The notes beneath the pieces are model-generated. The model did not search any database, had not been told where the DNA came from, and was given only the letters and a program-made list of their open reading frames with translations. Both the position numbers and the translations under genes were made by a program. Shown piece after piece: positions 1 through 8,442 of a stretch of DNA of 64,000 nucleotides. Location: positions 56,909 to 120,908 of the forward strand of contig NZ_JAGTAR010000018.1 of NCBI RefSeq assembly GCF_018156225.1, given 5' to 3'. Every line of letters starts with the position of its first letter. Position 1 is the first letter of the stretch. Source of the stretch: Carboxylicivirga sediminis. GTDB lineage: Bacteria; Bacteroidota; Bacteroidia; Bacteroidales; Marinilabiliaceae.

Positions 1-1326
1 TCGTCGTGTAAAGTGGGTAAAAAGTATGTGAAGCCTGAATTGGATTTACCGGATAAGCTCGAGGTGATGAGTATTGACTCAACTACCATTGATGATTTGC
101 AGTGGTGGGAATTATATACCGACACTGTGCTGCAGCAATTGGTGTATGAAGCACTAGAAAGTAACAAAGATGTATTGATAGCCAGTGCAAGGCTAAAGCA
201 ATATATGGCGGCCAAGCGCATTGCTTCTGCCGATTTGTTTCCGCACTTGGGAGCTGATTTTCATGCTGAACGTGAAATGGAGAATTATGGAGGGGATAAT
301 GAAAGTGCATCAACAGAGTTGGAGGTAAGGGCATCTCTAACCTGGGAGATAGATTTGTGGGGTAATATACGTTGGGGGCGAGAAGCAGCAATTGCTGACT
401 ATCTGGCTACGCAAGAAGCTCAACGAGCTTTACAGATGTCTATCGTGGCCGAAGTGGCCGAAACCTATTTTGTGCTTACCGCACTCTATGATGAGTTGAA
501 CATTGTTCAACAAACACTAGAGGCCCGGCAAGAAGGGGTGCGTTTGGCAGATCTGCGCTTTCGTGGAGGTTTAACTTCTGAAACTTCTGTTCAGCAGGCC
601 GAAGTGGAACTGGCCAAAACAATGACATTGGTGCCTGTATTGGAACGAAAGATACGTATCTCCAAAAACAATCTGGCGCTATTACTGGGAACTTATAAAA
701 GTGAATGGGTAAGAGGTAAAGGACTGGATGAACAATATATACCTGATGCCCTGCCTGCCGGATTACCTTCTGAATTGCTGGAAAGAAGACCAGACATAAG
801 AGCGGCCGAACAAAGCGTAGTTGCGGCCAATGCTATGGTCGGTGTAGCTACCACCAATCGATTTCCAAGTCTGTCATTGACCGGACGCTTCGGCCGTGAA
901 AATGATGAGCTGGGTGAGTTTCTTAAGTCACCCTACTGGTTTATAGCGGGCGATGTGCTGGCACCAATATTTCAGGCTGGTAAGCTCAAGGCTCGTCAAA
1001 AAGAATCGGAAGCACGACTCGAACAAGAAGTATATGCCTATCAGCGATCTGTACTACAGGCATTTCAAGAGGCTAATACGGCTATTATGACCTTCAGAAA
1101 AGCGAAGGAGGTATACGATGCTCAAGCCAATCTTGAGGATGCTACCCGTAAATACCAGAAGCTGGCTGAATTGCAATACCTCAATGGTGTTATTAACTAT
1201 CTGGATTTATTAGATGCTCAGCGTAATTTATTCGATGCGGAAATAAAACGCAATAATGCCCGGCGCGATGAACTGCTTTCAATGGTTTATCTTTATAAAG
1301 CACTAGGTGGTGGGTGGAACCTATAA
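1..1326 (+). CDS. RND-type efflux outer-membrane lipoprotein, TolC/NodT family (5' partial)
   Basis: This encodes the outer-membrane channel of a tripartite drug or metal efflux pump. The frame is open to the first base of the window and reads Ser-Ser-Cys-Lys at codons 1-4, a lipobox-like end of a signal peptide. The GTG at 13 is therefore not the true start, and only the signal peptide is lost upstream. The body has two related halves typical of outer membrane efflux proteins (OEP), including LLERRPDIRAAEQ at about 250-262 and a C-terminal helical half with YLDLLDAQRNLFDAE. The inner-membrane pump and the adaptor would be expected just upstream, outside the window. Family assignment is confident; the exported substrate is unknown. 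Confidence 0.9.
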   Translation, partial: SSCKVGKKYVKPELDLPDKLEVMSIDSTTIDDLQWWELYTDTVLQQLVYEALESNKDVLIASARLKQYMAAKRIASADLFPHLGADFHAEREMENYGGDNESASTELEVRASLTWEIDLWGNIRWGREAAIADYLATQEAQRALQMSIVAEVAETYFVLTALYDELNIVQQTLEARQEGVRLADLRFRGGLTSETSVQQAEVELAKTMTLVPVLERKIRISKNNLALLLGTYKSEWVRGKGLDEQYIPDALPAGLPSELLERRPDIRAAEQSVVAANAMVGVATTNRFPSLSLTGRFGRENDELGEFLKSPYWFIAGDVLAPIFQAGKLKARQKESEARLEQEVYAYQRSVLQAFQEANTAIMTFRKAKEVYDAQANLEDATRKYQKLAELQYLNGVINYLDLLDAQRNLFDAEIKRNNARRDELLSMVYLYKALGGGWNL

Positions 1327-1514
1327 GCAATAATTTGCCAGTGTTTCATAAAGCTATTACGAGTACTATAGGGTGTGAGAAATATTTCATAATACTATAT
1401 GTTAAATAGCATTGGCGCACTCGCTCTATTGCGCTATATATTTTTCTTAGTTATTTTGATGATATTAAATAGATAGCCACTTTGGTAATGTTATTGATAA
1501 TAGATTTGCTGTAT

Positions 1515-2684
1515 ATGAGACGTGTTTCGAGAATTAAAGCAATAATGTTGGTGGTTTTATATGTCTGCACTTTACAGGTGCAGGCAACTGAAAAAGATAG
1601 TATTCAGCAGAAAAAAAATCTGAGGTTTAGTATCCTTGGCGGTCCTGGCTATACACCTGATTATGGATTGGTCATTGGAGGAAGCTGCCTTTTCACCTTT
1701 TCTACCAATGTGGCAGATACCACCATGAAACGATCAGTTTTGCCTGTTGCTTTTGCCTATATGACCAATGGGGGTGGCAGTATGATTGTCAGACCACAAT
1801 TGTTTTTTAATGAGGATCGCTTCCGGATTTTCGGGCAGTTCAGCATGAATAGTACCCTTGATAACTACTATGGAGTGGGCTATGAAACCAATTCCAGTAC
1901 CGATAGGGGGGAGAAAACCACCCAATACAGAAGTGTCGGGTTTAAGATGAATCCTATTTTCTTATTCCGATATAGTGACACAAACTTGTTTTTAGGCGCG
2001 TCAATTGATGCCGGCAAACGTTCAATGGAGGAACCCAGCGAGGGAGTGATAAACGATCCGCATTTTATTGCACAGGGAGGAACTACTGAAGGACTTAGCT
2101 TTACTAATGTTGGTATTGGTGCCAATATCAGTTACGACACCCGTGATATACCGGCTAATGCTTATTCTGGTATGTTTGTCGAAGTTTCGGCGACGTATTA
2201 TCCGAAGGCAATAGGAAGCACAATGGAATATGGTGTTTACAAGCTGGATTATCGCCAATTTAGAGAATTAAAGATGCTGGGAGAAAGGCGTGTATTAGCC
2301 TGGATGCTAAACGGACGATTTACTTCAGGTGATGTGCCCATCACTGAAATGTCGCTGGTTGGTTCGCCTTTTGACTTACGTGGGTATTATTTGGGGCATT
2401 ATCGCGATCGGAATGCCTTGATGTCAGTCGTGGAGTATCGTCACATGTTTAATGCTGGTGATGAAACTAGGTTTAGAAGACTCCTTTCCAAATGTGGCTT
2501 TGTGACATGGGGTGGAGTTGGTTCTGTTAGTGATAAGTTTATGGATTCAAAGCATCTGCTGCCAAACTATGGCGCTGGTTTACGTATTGAAGTGCAGCCA
2601 CGCATGAACTTCAGACTGGATGTAGGTCGGGATCCGACAAATAAGCAAAACCTCATCTATTTTAACATGACGGAGGCCTTCTAA
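1515..2684 (+). CDS. Outer-membrane beta-barrel protein, Omp85/surface antigen-like
   Basis: A predicted outer-membrane protein of 389 residues. I prefer the ATG at 1515 (MRRVSRIK...), because it gives a normal signal peptide ending near VQA; an in-frame ATG 33 bp upstream would add a hydrophobic tail in front of it. The mature part opens with GGPGYTPDYGLVIGGS and alternates aromatic and polar residues throughout. SYDTRDIPANAYSGMF and VGSPFDLRGYYLGHYRDRNA resemble the barrel of the bacterial surface antigen (D15/BamA-like) family, without POTRA domains. It follows the efflux lipoprotein by 188 bp and may be independent of it. Function is unknown; a transport or assembly role is a guess. Confidence 0.75.
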   Translation: MRRVSRIKAIMLVVLYVCTLQVQATEKDSIQQKKNLRFSILGGPGYTPDYGLVIGGSCLFTFSTNVADTTMKRSVLPVAFAYMTNGGGSMIVRPQLFFNEDRFRIFGQFSMNSTLDNYYGVGYETNSSTDRGEKTTQYRSVGFKMNPIFLFRYSDTNLFLGASIDAGKRSMEEPSEGVINDPHFIAQGGTTEGLSFTNVGIGANISYDTRDIPANAYSGMFVEVSATYYPKAIGSTMEYGVYKLDYRQFRELKMLGERRVLAWMLNGRFTSGDVPITEMSLVGSPFDLRGYYLGHYRDRNALMSVVEYRHMFNAGDETRFRRLLSKCGFVTWGGVGSVSDKFMDSKHLLPNYGAGLRIEVQPRMNFRLDVGRDPTNKQNLIYFNMTEAF

Positions 2685-2706
2685 TAATATGCCGATGAGA
2701 ATAACT

Positions 2707-2730
2707 AAAAAAGGCCACCTGTTGGCAGCC
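2707..2730 (-). terminator. Rho-independent terminator of the 32-residue ORF
   Basis: Read on the minus strand, a 7-bp stem GGCTGCC/GGTGGCC (two G-T wobbles) with loop AACA is followed by six T. It lies 27 bp after the stop of the small ORF at 2758-2856 and matches its direction. It could also end transcripts reading through from the SusD gene. Confidence 0.6.
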
Positions 2731-2757
2731 TCCATATGATTATACATTAACTGTTAT

Positions 2758-2856
2758 CTATTGTCTGAATTGAAAAACGGTTTCAACAACTGCTAAAACG
2801 ATTGCTCCACTTACAATGGCCAGTACGCCAATCAAGAAAAACTTTGCTAGTATCAT
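2758..2856 (-). CDS. Putative 32-residue single-pass membrane peptide
   Basis: An ATG-to-TAG frame of 32 residues, beginning MILAKFFLIGVLAIVSG and ending VETVFQFRQ. Residues 2-24 are nearly all hydrophobic, with one lysine near the start, so it would span the membrane once. An in-frame stop lies five codons upstream of the ATG. Support for a real gene is the protein-like composition, its place in an otherwise empty gap, and a terminator of its own just downstream. It is separated from the SusD gene by another terminator, so it should have its own promoter, which I could not identify. No family is recognised and function is unknown. Confidence 0.45.
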   Translation of the reverse strand: MILAKFFLIGVLAIVSGAIVLAVVETVFQFRQ

Positions 2857-3007
2857 ATCATTTAGTTTTTAATTGTTTGTTACTGATATTGCAAGTGCCA
2901 TACCAAAAAACACACATAGGCAGCTGGCTTAACATTCTTTATCAAATCACTTGCGTTTTTAAACTTTTCTAACGAATGATGAGCAATAGCTTTAGTATAT
3001 CCTCATA

Positions 3008-3040
3008 TAAAAAAGTCCCCAAGGATACCCTTGAGGACTT
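3008..3040 (-). terminator. Terminator of the SusC-SusD operon of locus A
   Basis: On the minus strand a 12-bp stem (AAGTCCTCAAGG/CCTTGGGGACTT, one wobble) with a short loop is followed by a run of T. It lies 35 bp past the stop of the SusD-like gene. Confidence 0.85.
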
Positions 3041-3074
3041 CATTATATAGTAATAAGTTTTGGTTATTAGTGAC

Positions 3075-4952
3075 TTATTGTTTGGAGATCCACATTCTGG
3101 TAGTGATGAAATGACTACCATTTCCTACCTGGCCATACTCACTAATTTGGCGCTGTATGGCAGCCTCGATGTTTTCTGTGTTATTGGTTCTTTCCGCATT
3201 TGGATAGTTAATACGGCGAGGACGGTGTCCTTCTGTATCACCTCCATTGTGGAAAGGTTGACTAGTAAATTCACTGGTTGGAATCTCCATAGCAAATGCA
3301 GGATCTTCTACTTGCTCAGCAGTATACACAGGTATTTCGGTGAACTCAGTACCCGGGTAAGGAATCCCTTGAGGGATGATTGACAGGTTGGTGCGGTTCC
3401 AAAGAGTAAACGCATCGTAGGCAAAAGTGGTCATTAGCGATTTCCAACGCTCTCTCCAGATTAACTCCAGATCAATGGTTTCATCCATAACCTTGTCCAT
3501 GTACTCAGCCTGCAAACCTTCGTAGCTCAAATCAGTACCTTCAGTAGCCGATTGCATAGCCAGGTATGTTTGAGGTGAATTAGATCCTTTCTGGAAGAGA
3601 ACTGGATACTTTTCGAAGGTAAGCTCCATTGCCTTTTCCAGGTTAGATGCTACATCACCAGGTACGTTCCAGCCTCTTTCTTTGGCCTCAGCCAAAATGT
3701 AGTATGACTCGTCGCCACCAAATACTACAATAGGAGCTTCTCTGTGACCAACAGTTTCCGGGTTAATACCAGTTAAAGTATGGTATTGGGCATAATCGGC
3801 CGTGTGTGTATTTAAGTCAACGAACCAGTCGCCACCCACTTTAGTTTGATTACCATCTTCACCCTTTACGGCATACATAGCACGGATGGATAATGACTCG
3901 GTTCCTCCTGCCTTAACAGGCATAAAGGTGACTGGCTTCCATGGTTCACCGTATTGGGGTGCTTCCTCAAAAGCATCAAAGTTGCTCATACCTGTCCATG
4001 CCGACCAGTCGCTGTTATTAATAACCTGAGATGCCACATAAAAGATACGCGGATCGCGGTTGCGTTGCGCCAGACGCAGCCATTTCTCACCAACATAGGT
4101 ATGTCCCCACTTGGTTGCGTTAGCTCCATTAATGTGGTTACCCCAATCACCACCGTTTACGCTGGTTTGAAGTATAAATGCATCTCCTATTTTAATGGAA
4201 GTGATGAATCCGGCTTTGTTATTGGCTGCCTCTTCAACTGTTGAGCGGGCCCATGATTCATCGGCAGCAGACGCATTCATGCCTAATCGCATGATTAAAG
4301 AGTTAGCGGTTCTGGCCCATGCCTTGTTTCTTTCCATCTCATCCAGATTACCAAAGAAAATATCATTCTTCGGCAGGAATGGTTCAGCATCGGTTTCCAT
4401 TAATATATCACGGTGCTTCTTCAGGCTGTCTACCATCGACTTATAGATATCTTCCTGGCTGTCAAATTCAGGATAGAAAGAGCCTGTATTATAAGCATTA
4501 CCGGCGTCGTGGTATGGTATATCGCCATACATATCGGTTAAGCGCTGAAATACAAACTGCAAGGAGATGTTAGCAATGGATGTCTTTGCCGTATTGTCAT
4601 TTTCTTTATCAGTGTCGAGGTTTTTAAGTAACTGCACCCCGTTTTTCACTGCATCCTTATACATCTCTACATATTTGGCTTCATTATATTGATCATTGTT
4701 GCCATCGAAAGCTTGTCCGGTTCTATATGCCGATTGCACAATGCCTGATAATGGACCAGCCATAATCATGTTACCTCTCAGTTCTTCATGGGGCGTTCCG
4801 TTGTAACGCATCCAAACACGGGTTAGCAATAATCCCGGATCAATTTTCTCGCCCTGGTTAGGGTCGTTGTTGATTCTTTCAAAATCATCGGTACAGGCTG
4901 CCGAGAATAGCATTACGGCAGCGAGTAGCATATATGTTATTTTATTTCTCAT
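3075..4952 (-). CDS. SusD/RagB-family glycan-binding lipoprotein (locus A)
   Basis: A surface lipoprotein that captures oligosaccharides and closes over the partner SusC barrel. It has 625 residues with signal peptide and lipobox FSAAC (Cys20), then NNDPNQGEKIDPGLLLTRVW and RLTDMYGDIPYHDAG. The last two are typical of the SusD-like_2 branch rather than classical SusD. The C-terminal part carries IPYPGTEF and the usual closing motif region RRINYPNAERTNN. It starts 5 bp after the SusC stop, so the two are co-transcribed. It differs clearly from the SusD of locus B, so it probably recognises a different part or size of ligand. Confidence 0.95.
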   Translation of the reverse strand: MRNKITYMLLAAVMLFSAACTDDFERINNDPNQGEKIDPGLLLTRVWMRYNGTPHEELRGNMIMAGPLSGIVQSAYRTGQAFDGNNDQYNEAKYVEMYKDAVKNGVQLLKNLDTDKENDNTAKTSIANISLQFVFQRLTDMYGDIPYHDAGNAYNTGSFYPEFDSQEDIYKSMVDSLKKHRDILMETDAEPFLPKNDIFFGNLDEMERNKAWARTANSLIMRLGMNASAADESWARSTVEEAANNKAGFITSIKIGDAFILQTSVNGGDWGNHINGANATKWGHTYVGEKWLRLAQRNRDPRIFYVASQVINNSDWSAWTGMSNFDAFEEAPQYGEPWKPVTFMPVKAGGTESLSIRAMYAVKGEDGNQTKVGGDWFVDLNTHTADYAQYHTLTGINPETVGHREAPIVVFGGDESYYILAEAKERGWNVPGDVASNLEKAMELTFEKYPVLFQKGSNSPQTYLAMQSATEGTDLSYEGLQAEYMDKVMDETIDLELIWRERWKSLMTTFAYDAFTLWNRTNLSIIPQGIPYPGTEFTEIPVYTAEQVEDPAFAMEIPTSEFTSQPFHNGGDTEGHRPRRINYPNAERTNNTENIEAAIQRQISEYGQVGNGSHFITTRMWISKQ

Positions 4953-4957
4953 TGTTC

Positions 4958-7900
4958 TTAGAATTTAATGTTCAAGTTGAATCCGTAAGTTGTTGGCAGG
5001 GCCATGTTACCCATTTCAACACCTGCACCACCATTAGCAATAGAGAAAGTAGCTTGTGGATCGATGTTATCAGTAGCACGCCATACATAACCCAGGTTTC
5101 GTACAAATAAACCTGCTGAAGCGCCTCTCATGAAGTTAACATTGTCGAACAGCTTCGATGGTAAGTGATACGTTATGTTGATTTCCTGGATAGCCACATA
5201 GGATGCGTCATACACAAATTGCTCATCTATATTGGCTACTGATTGGTAAAACTCCTGTGGCGTTGAGCTGGTGCCCTGTCCGTCAAGGATAGAAGGATAC
5301 CAAACACCGCCATCGTAGCCATCACGATCTAATGTGCCTTGATGGCGACCGGTTGAGTAGGCCTGTGCTTCTGTTTGAGAATATACTTCTCCACCAAATT
5401 TTGCATCCATCACAAATGTAGCTGACCAGTTTTTGTACTGAAACTGGTTGACCCAGCCAAGCATTACTTTATGGTAGGCGTTGCCAATAACACTTAATCC
5501 ATCATTGACCATTGGTCGGCCGTTCTCATCCAACAGGATGTTTCCGGCATCATCACGACGATAAGTAGTACCCATAATCTGACCGTACTCCTCACCAGGA
5601 CGAGCTACCACACTAACGCTTCCGTTTGTTTCAAATAAGGTTAGCTGGTTAACCCCTTCTGTTAAGCTAAGCACTTTGTTTTCGTTGTAAGCGTAGTTAA
5701 GTGCTGTGTTCCAGTTGAAATTCTTGGTTTTAACAGGATCGGCATACAGGCTCATCTCAACACCGGCATTCTGAATAGCCCCAGCATTGATGATGGCATT
5801 GTCGTAACCCGCTGATGGCGCTGTTGCAACGCGCACAATCTGGTTGGTTGCTTTTGAGTTGTAATACGCTACATCAAGTCCCAGACGGTTGTTGAAGAAC
5901 TTAAGATCAACGCCGAATTCATACGATTCGTTCATCGATGGTTTCAGGTTACGGTTGGGTACCGTACCACTGCCGATACCTCCACTTGGTGAATCACCTC
6001 CGGCTCCCGGGTGTAAAACGCCATCAATATTATAGTATAAGCGTGTGCGGTAAGGATCGGTATCGGAACCTACTTTGGCCCAAGAAGCACGCAGTTTACC
6101 AAACGATAACCAGTCTGGTGTATCCATAATCTCAGTAAACACAAAAGATGAACTAAGAGATGGATAGAAATAAGATGGTTGAGCGTCGATTAGTGTGGAC
6201 GACCAGTCATTTCGGGCTGACACATCTAAGTACAAGAAGTTCTTGTAACGCAATTGTGCAGTTGAGAAAACTGAGTTGATACGTTTTCGGTTGTAATTCA
6301 CAAAGCTGGTGGTTACCTCACCAAAACCAGGCTTTTGCATAGATGGATCCGAGAAGCGTTCGTCAAAGATTTGACGCTCATCAAATTCCTGATCCATACG
6401 TGCTGCACCCACATTTACAGTGAATCCCCAATCGGTAAAGTCTTTGTTGTACGACAGCATACCGTCGATGTTGGTTTCTGAGTTGATGGCACGTACTTCT
6501 GATGCTCTACCTTGTTGGTAGTGAGGTGTACCAATTGGCCAAATAGACTGTTGGTTGAAGAACGTTTTGTCATCTCCGTAACGAACCATCACACTTAAGT
6601 CGTTGGTGAAGTTATACTTCGCCTGAGCCATTGACATCACCCGGTCTTTATTATACAAGTGGCTTACTTCATACAGGTTCCAGTATACATTTGAGTTAAG
6701 GTTGCCAAAACCAACAGGTAATCCTGTTACCGGATCTTTGTAGTTTCTTAAGTCTGACAATGGCACGTTGTTGGGTGTACCCATCAGGTTGGCCGAAAAC
6801 GGTGTGTTACCAATCATTGAATTGGTTGAACTCTCATTCACATATGAAATTTTTCCGGTTAACTCCAGCTTATTGTTCAATGCTTTTGTTGAACCGTTCA
6901 TGGTCAATGTATTTCGGTTGTATTCCGTATTTGGCATCATGCCATTATTCTGCAGGTTGCTATACGACATACGCAGTGTCGATGACTCGGTGTTGTGGTT
7001 AATGGCCACGTTGTTGCTGGTAGTTACACCTGTTTCGTAGAAGTTATTTTCGTTGTCGTAAAAACGATACTCCGAGCTTTGACCTCTGTAATCAGTATAC
7101 TTATTCACATCCGAATATCTGGCACCCCACATACCTGTGTTATCTTTGGCCTCCTGCATCGATGATGGTGCGTTACCAAAGTTACCTTGTCCGTAAACGT
7201 TTTGCCAGTCTGAATAAATACGGGCATTTTCAATAGTGGTAGTTGAGTTGAAATCGATGGTTGTACCTTGTGCACCTTTACCAGATTTGGTGGTAATCAT
7301 TACTACACCATTAATGGCACGCGAACCGTACAAGGCCGTTGCCGAGGCACCTTTCAATACAGAGATGTTTTCGATGTCATCGGCTGCGATACCTGACATG
7401 CCGTTACCCGAATCAATACCACCACCGTCTTTACTGTCAGCATTGGAGTATTGGCTGTTGGAGATAGGAATACCATCTACCACATAAAGTGGCTCGTTAG
7501 AGCCATCGGCCAATGCATTACCACGGATAATTACCGAAGTAGAACCAGCAGCTCCTTGTCCGGTTGAGTTAATTTGCACACCCGACAGTCGTCCGGATAA
7601 TGATGACATGGGGTTGGCTGCCTTAGAGCTTTCGAAGGCTTCATCGCCAACTTCTGCAACTGAGTAACCCAGCGCTTTCTTTTCGCGTTTGATACCTAAA
7701 GCTGTTACCACCACATCTTCCAGCAGCTCCGAGTCATCTCCTAAGGTTACGTTAATAACGGATTGGCTTCCAACTGCAATCTCCTGTGCTTCAAAGCCAA
7801 TAAATGAGAAGACAAGGGTTGCATTGTCATCCTCAATTTCTATCGCATAATCTCCGTCAAGATTAGTGACAGTACCATTCATTGTTCCTTTAATCATGAT

Positions 7901-8014
7901 ATTTGCTCCCGGTAATGGTTCCCCGTCATCAGAACTGACACGGCCTGTTATAGTCCGTTGGGCAAAAGCATTGCCTGCCAACAGAACCAAAATGAGCACC
8001 CATAAACTTCTCAT
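4958..8014 (-). CDS. SusC/RagA-family TonB-dependent transporter (locus A)
   Basis: An outer-membrane porin of 1018 residues for energised import of oligosaccharides. Order: signal peptide (1-18, ending AFAQ), carboxypeptidase-regulatory-like domain (about 20-95, VSSDDGEPLPGANIMIKGT), TonB-box region with DVVVTALGIKREKKALGYS, plug with LYVVDGIPIS and YGSRAINGVVMITTKSG, then a long beta-barrel ending in aromatic Phe (GFNLNIKF). It is the first gene of a two-gene unit with SusD. A strong terminator at 8371-8418 separates it from the sulfatase upstream, so it should have its own promoter in 8015-8370. Confidence 0.96.
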   Translation of the reverse strand: MRSLWVLILVLLAGNAFAQRTITGRVSSDDGEPLPGANIMIKGTMNGTVTNLDGDYAIEIEDDNATLVFSFIGFEAQEIAVGSQSVINVTLGDDSELLEDVVVTALGIKREKKALGYSVAEVGDEAFESSKAANPMSSLSGRLSGVQINSTGQGAAGSTSVIIRGNALADGSNEPLYVVDGIPISNSQYSNADSKDGGGIDSGNGMSGIAADDIENISVLKGASATALYGSRAINGVVMITTKSGKGAQGTTIDFNSTTTIENARIYSDWQNVYGQGNFGNAPSSMQEAKDNTGMWGARYSDVNKYTDYRGQSSEYRFYDNENNFYETGVTTSNNVAINHNTESSTLRMSYSNLQNNGMMPNTEYNRNTLTMNGSTKALNNKLELTGKISYVNESSTNSMIGNTPFSANLMGTPNNVPLSDLRNYKDPVTGLPVGFGNLNSNVYWNLYEVSHLYNKDRVMSMAQAKYNFTNDLSVMVRYGDDKTFFNQQSIWPIGTPHYQQGRASEVRAINSETNIDGMLSYNKDFTDWGFTVNVGAARMDQEFDERQIFDERFSDPSMQKPGFGEVTTSFVNYNRKRINSVFSTAQLRYKNFLYLDVSARNDWSSTLIDAQPSYFYPSLSSSFVFTEIMDTPDWLSFGKLRASWAKVGSDTDPYRTRLYYNIDGVLHPGAGGDSPSGGIGSGTVPNRNLKPSMNESYEFGVDLKFFNNRLGLDVAYYNSKATNQIVRVATAPSAGYDNAIINAGAIQNAGVEMSLYADPVKTKNFNWNTALNYAYNENKVLSLTEGVNQLTLFETNGSVSVVARPGEEYGQIMGTTYRRDDAGNILLDENGRPMVNDGLSVIGNAYHKVMLGWVNQFQYKNWSATFVMDAKFGGEVYSQTEAQAYSTGRHQGTLDRDGYDGGVWYPSILDGQGTSSTPQEFYQSVANIDEQFVYDASYVAIQEINITYHLPSKLFDNVNFMRGASAGLFVRNLGYVWRATDNIDPQATFSIANGGAGVEMGNMALPTTYGFNLNIKF

Positions 8015-8370
8015 AAACTGTAAATTATTTGTTAGATAAATTTTTGTGTAATGACATATTTACTCCACAGGCAGTTAGATCCCAGCACAAGTATTAGCAT
8101 TACTTCGTTATTTTATTAGAATGAGCTAGATTATAGATTCATGCATCTCTCGATGCGTTTCAATAGAAAGGGAGCAAGCCGATAAACAAATGATATGCCA
8201 ATAATAAAATAGGTAAATAGGTACCACAAAAGTGATGGGGGAAATAATTTTTGTATTTGTTAAGAAACAAACTAAGTCAGGTCTATTGCCAGTCATTTGA
8301 AGAGCTTCAAAAACAGCACTATAGTTTATGAGGAGGGGGGTGTATAAATGTTCAACGTTAAAGAATTGTA
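8015..8370. promoter_or_regulatory. Intergenic region holding the promoter of the locus A susC
   Basis: No open frame of note occurs here. The stretch must hold the start of the SusC-SusD transcript because a terminator lies just upstream. It is AT-rich with several TTTG-type words, but I could not settle on a clear Bacteroidota -33/-7 pair. I saw no copy of the AATCGTTC motif found in the other two divergent regions. Confidence 0.4.
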
Positions 8371-8418
8371 AAAAAAGCGCAGAACCGTTAATGTTCTTTT
8401 AACGGTTCTGCGTTTTTT
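8371..8418 (-). terminator. Bidirectional terminator after the sulfatase gene
   Basis: A perfect 14-bp inverted repeat (CGCAGAACCGTTAA and its complement, 7-nt loop) is flanked by six A on the left and six T on the right. It can work on both strands. The gene it serves is the minus-strand sulfatase ending at 8443. Confidence 0.93.
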
Positions 8419-8442
8419 ATCGATAACTTGAATGCACCTGTT

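Noticed and set aside
13..1326. GTG at 13 as start of the efflux lipoprotein
   Set aside because: The frame is open to base 1 and reads a lipobox-like Ser-Ser-Cys just before it, so the gene begins outside the window.
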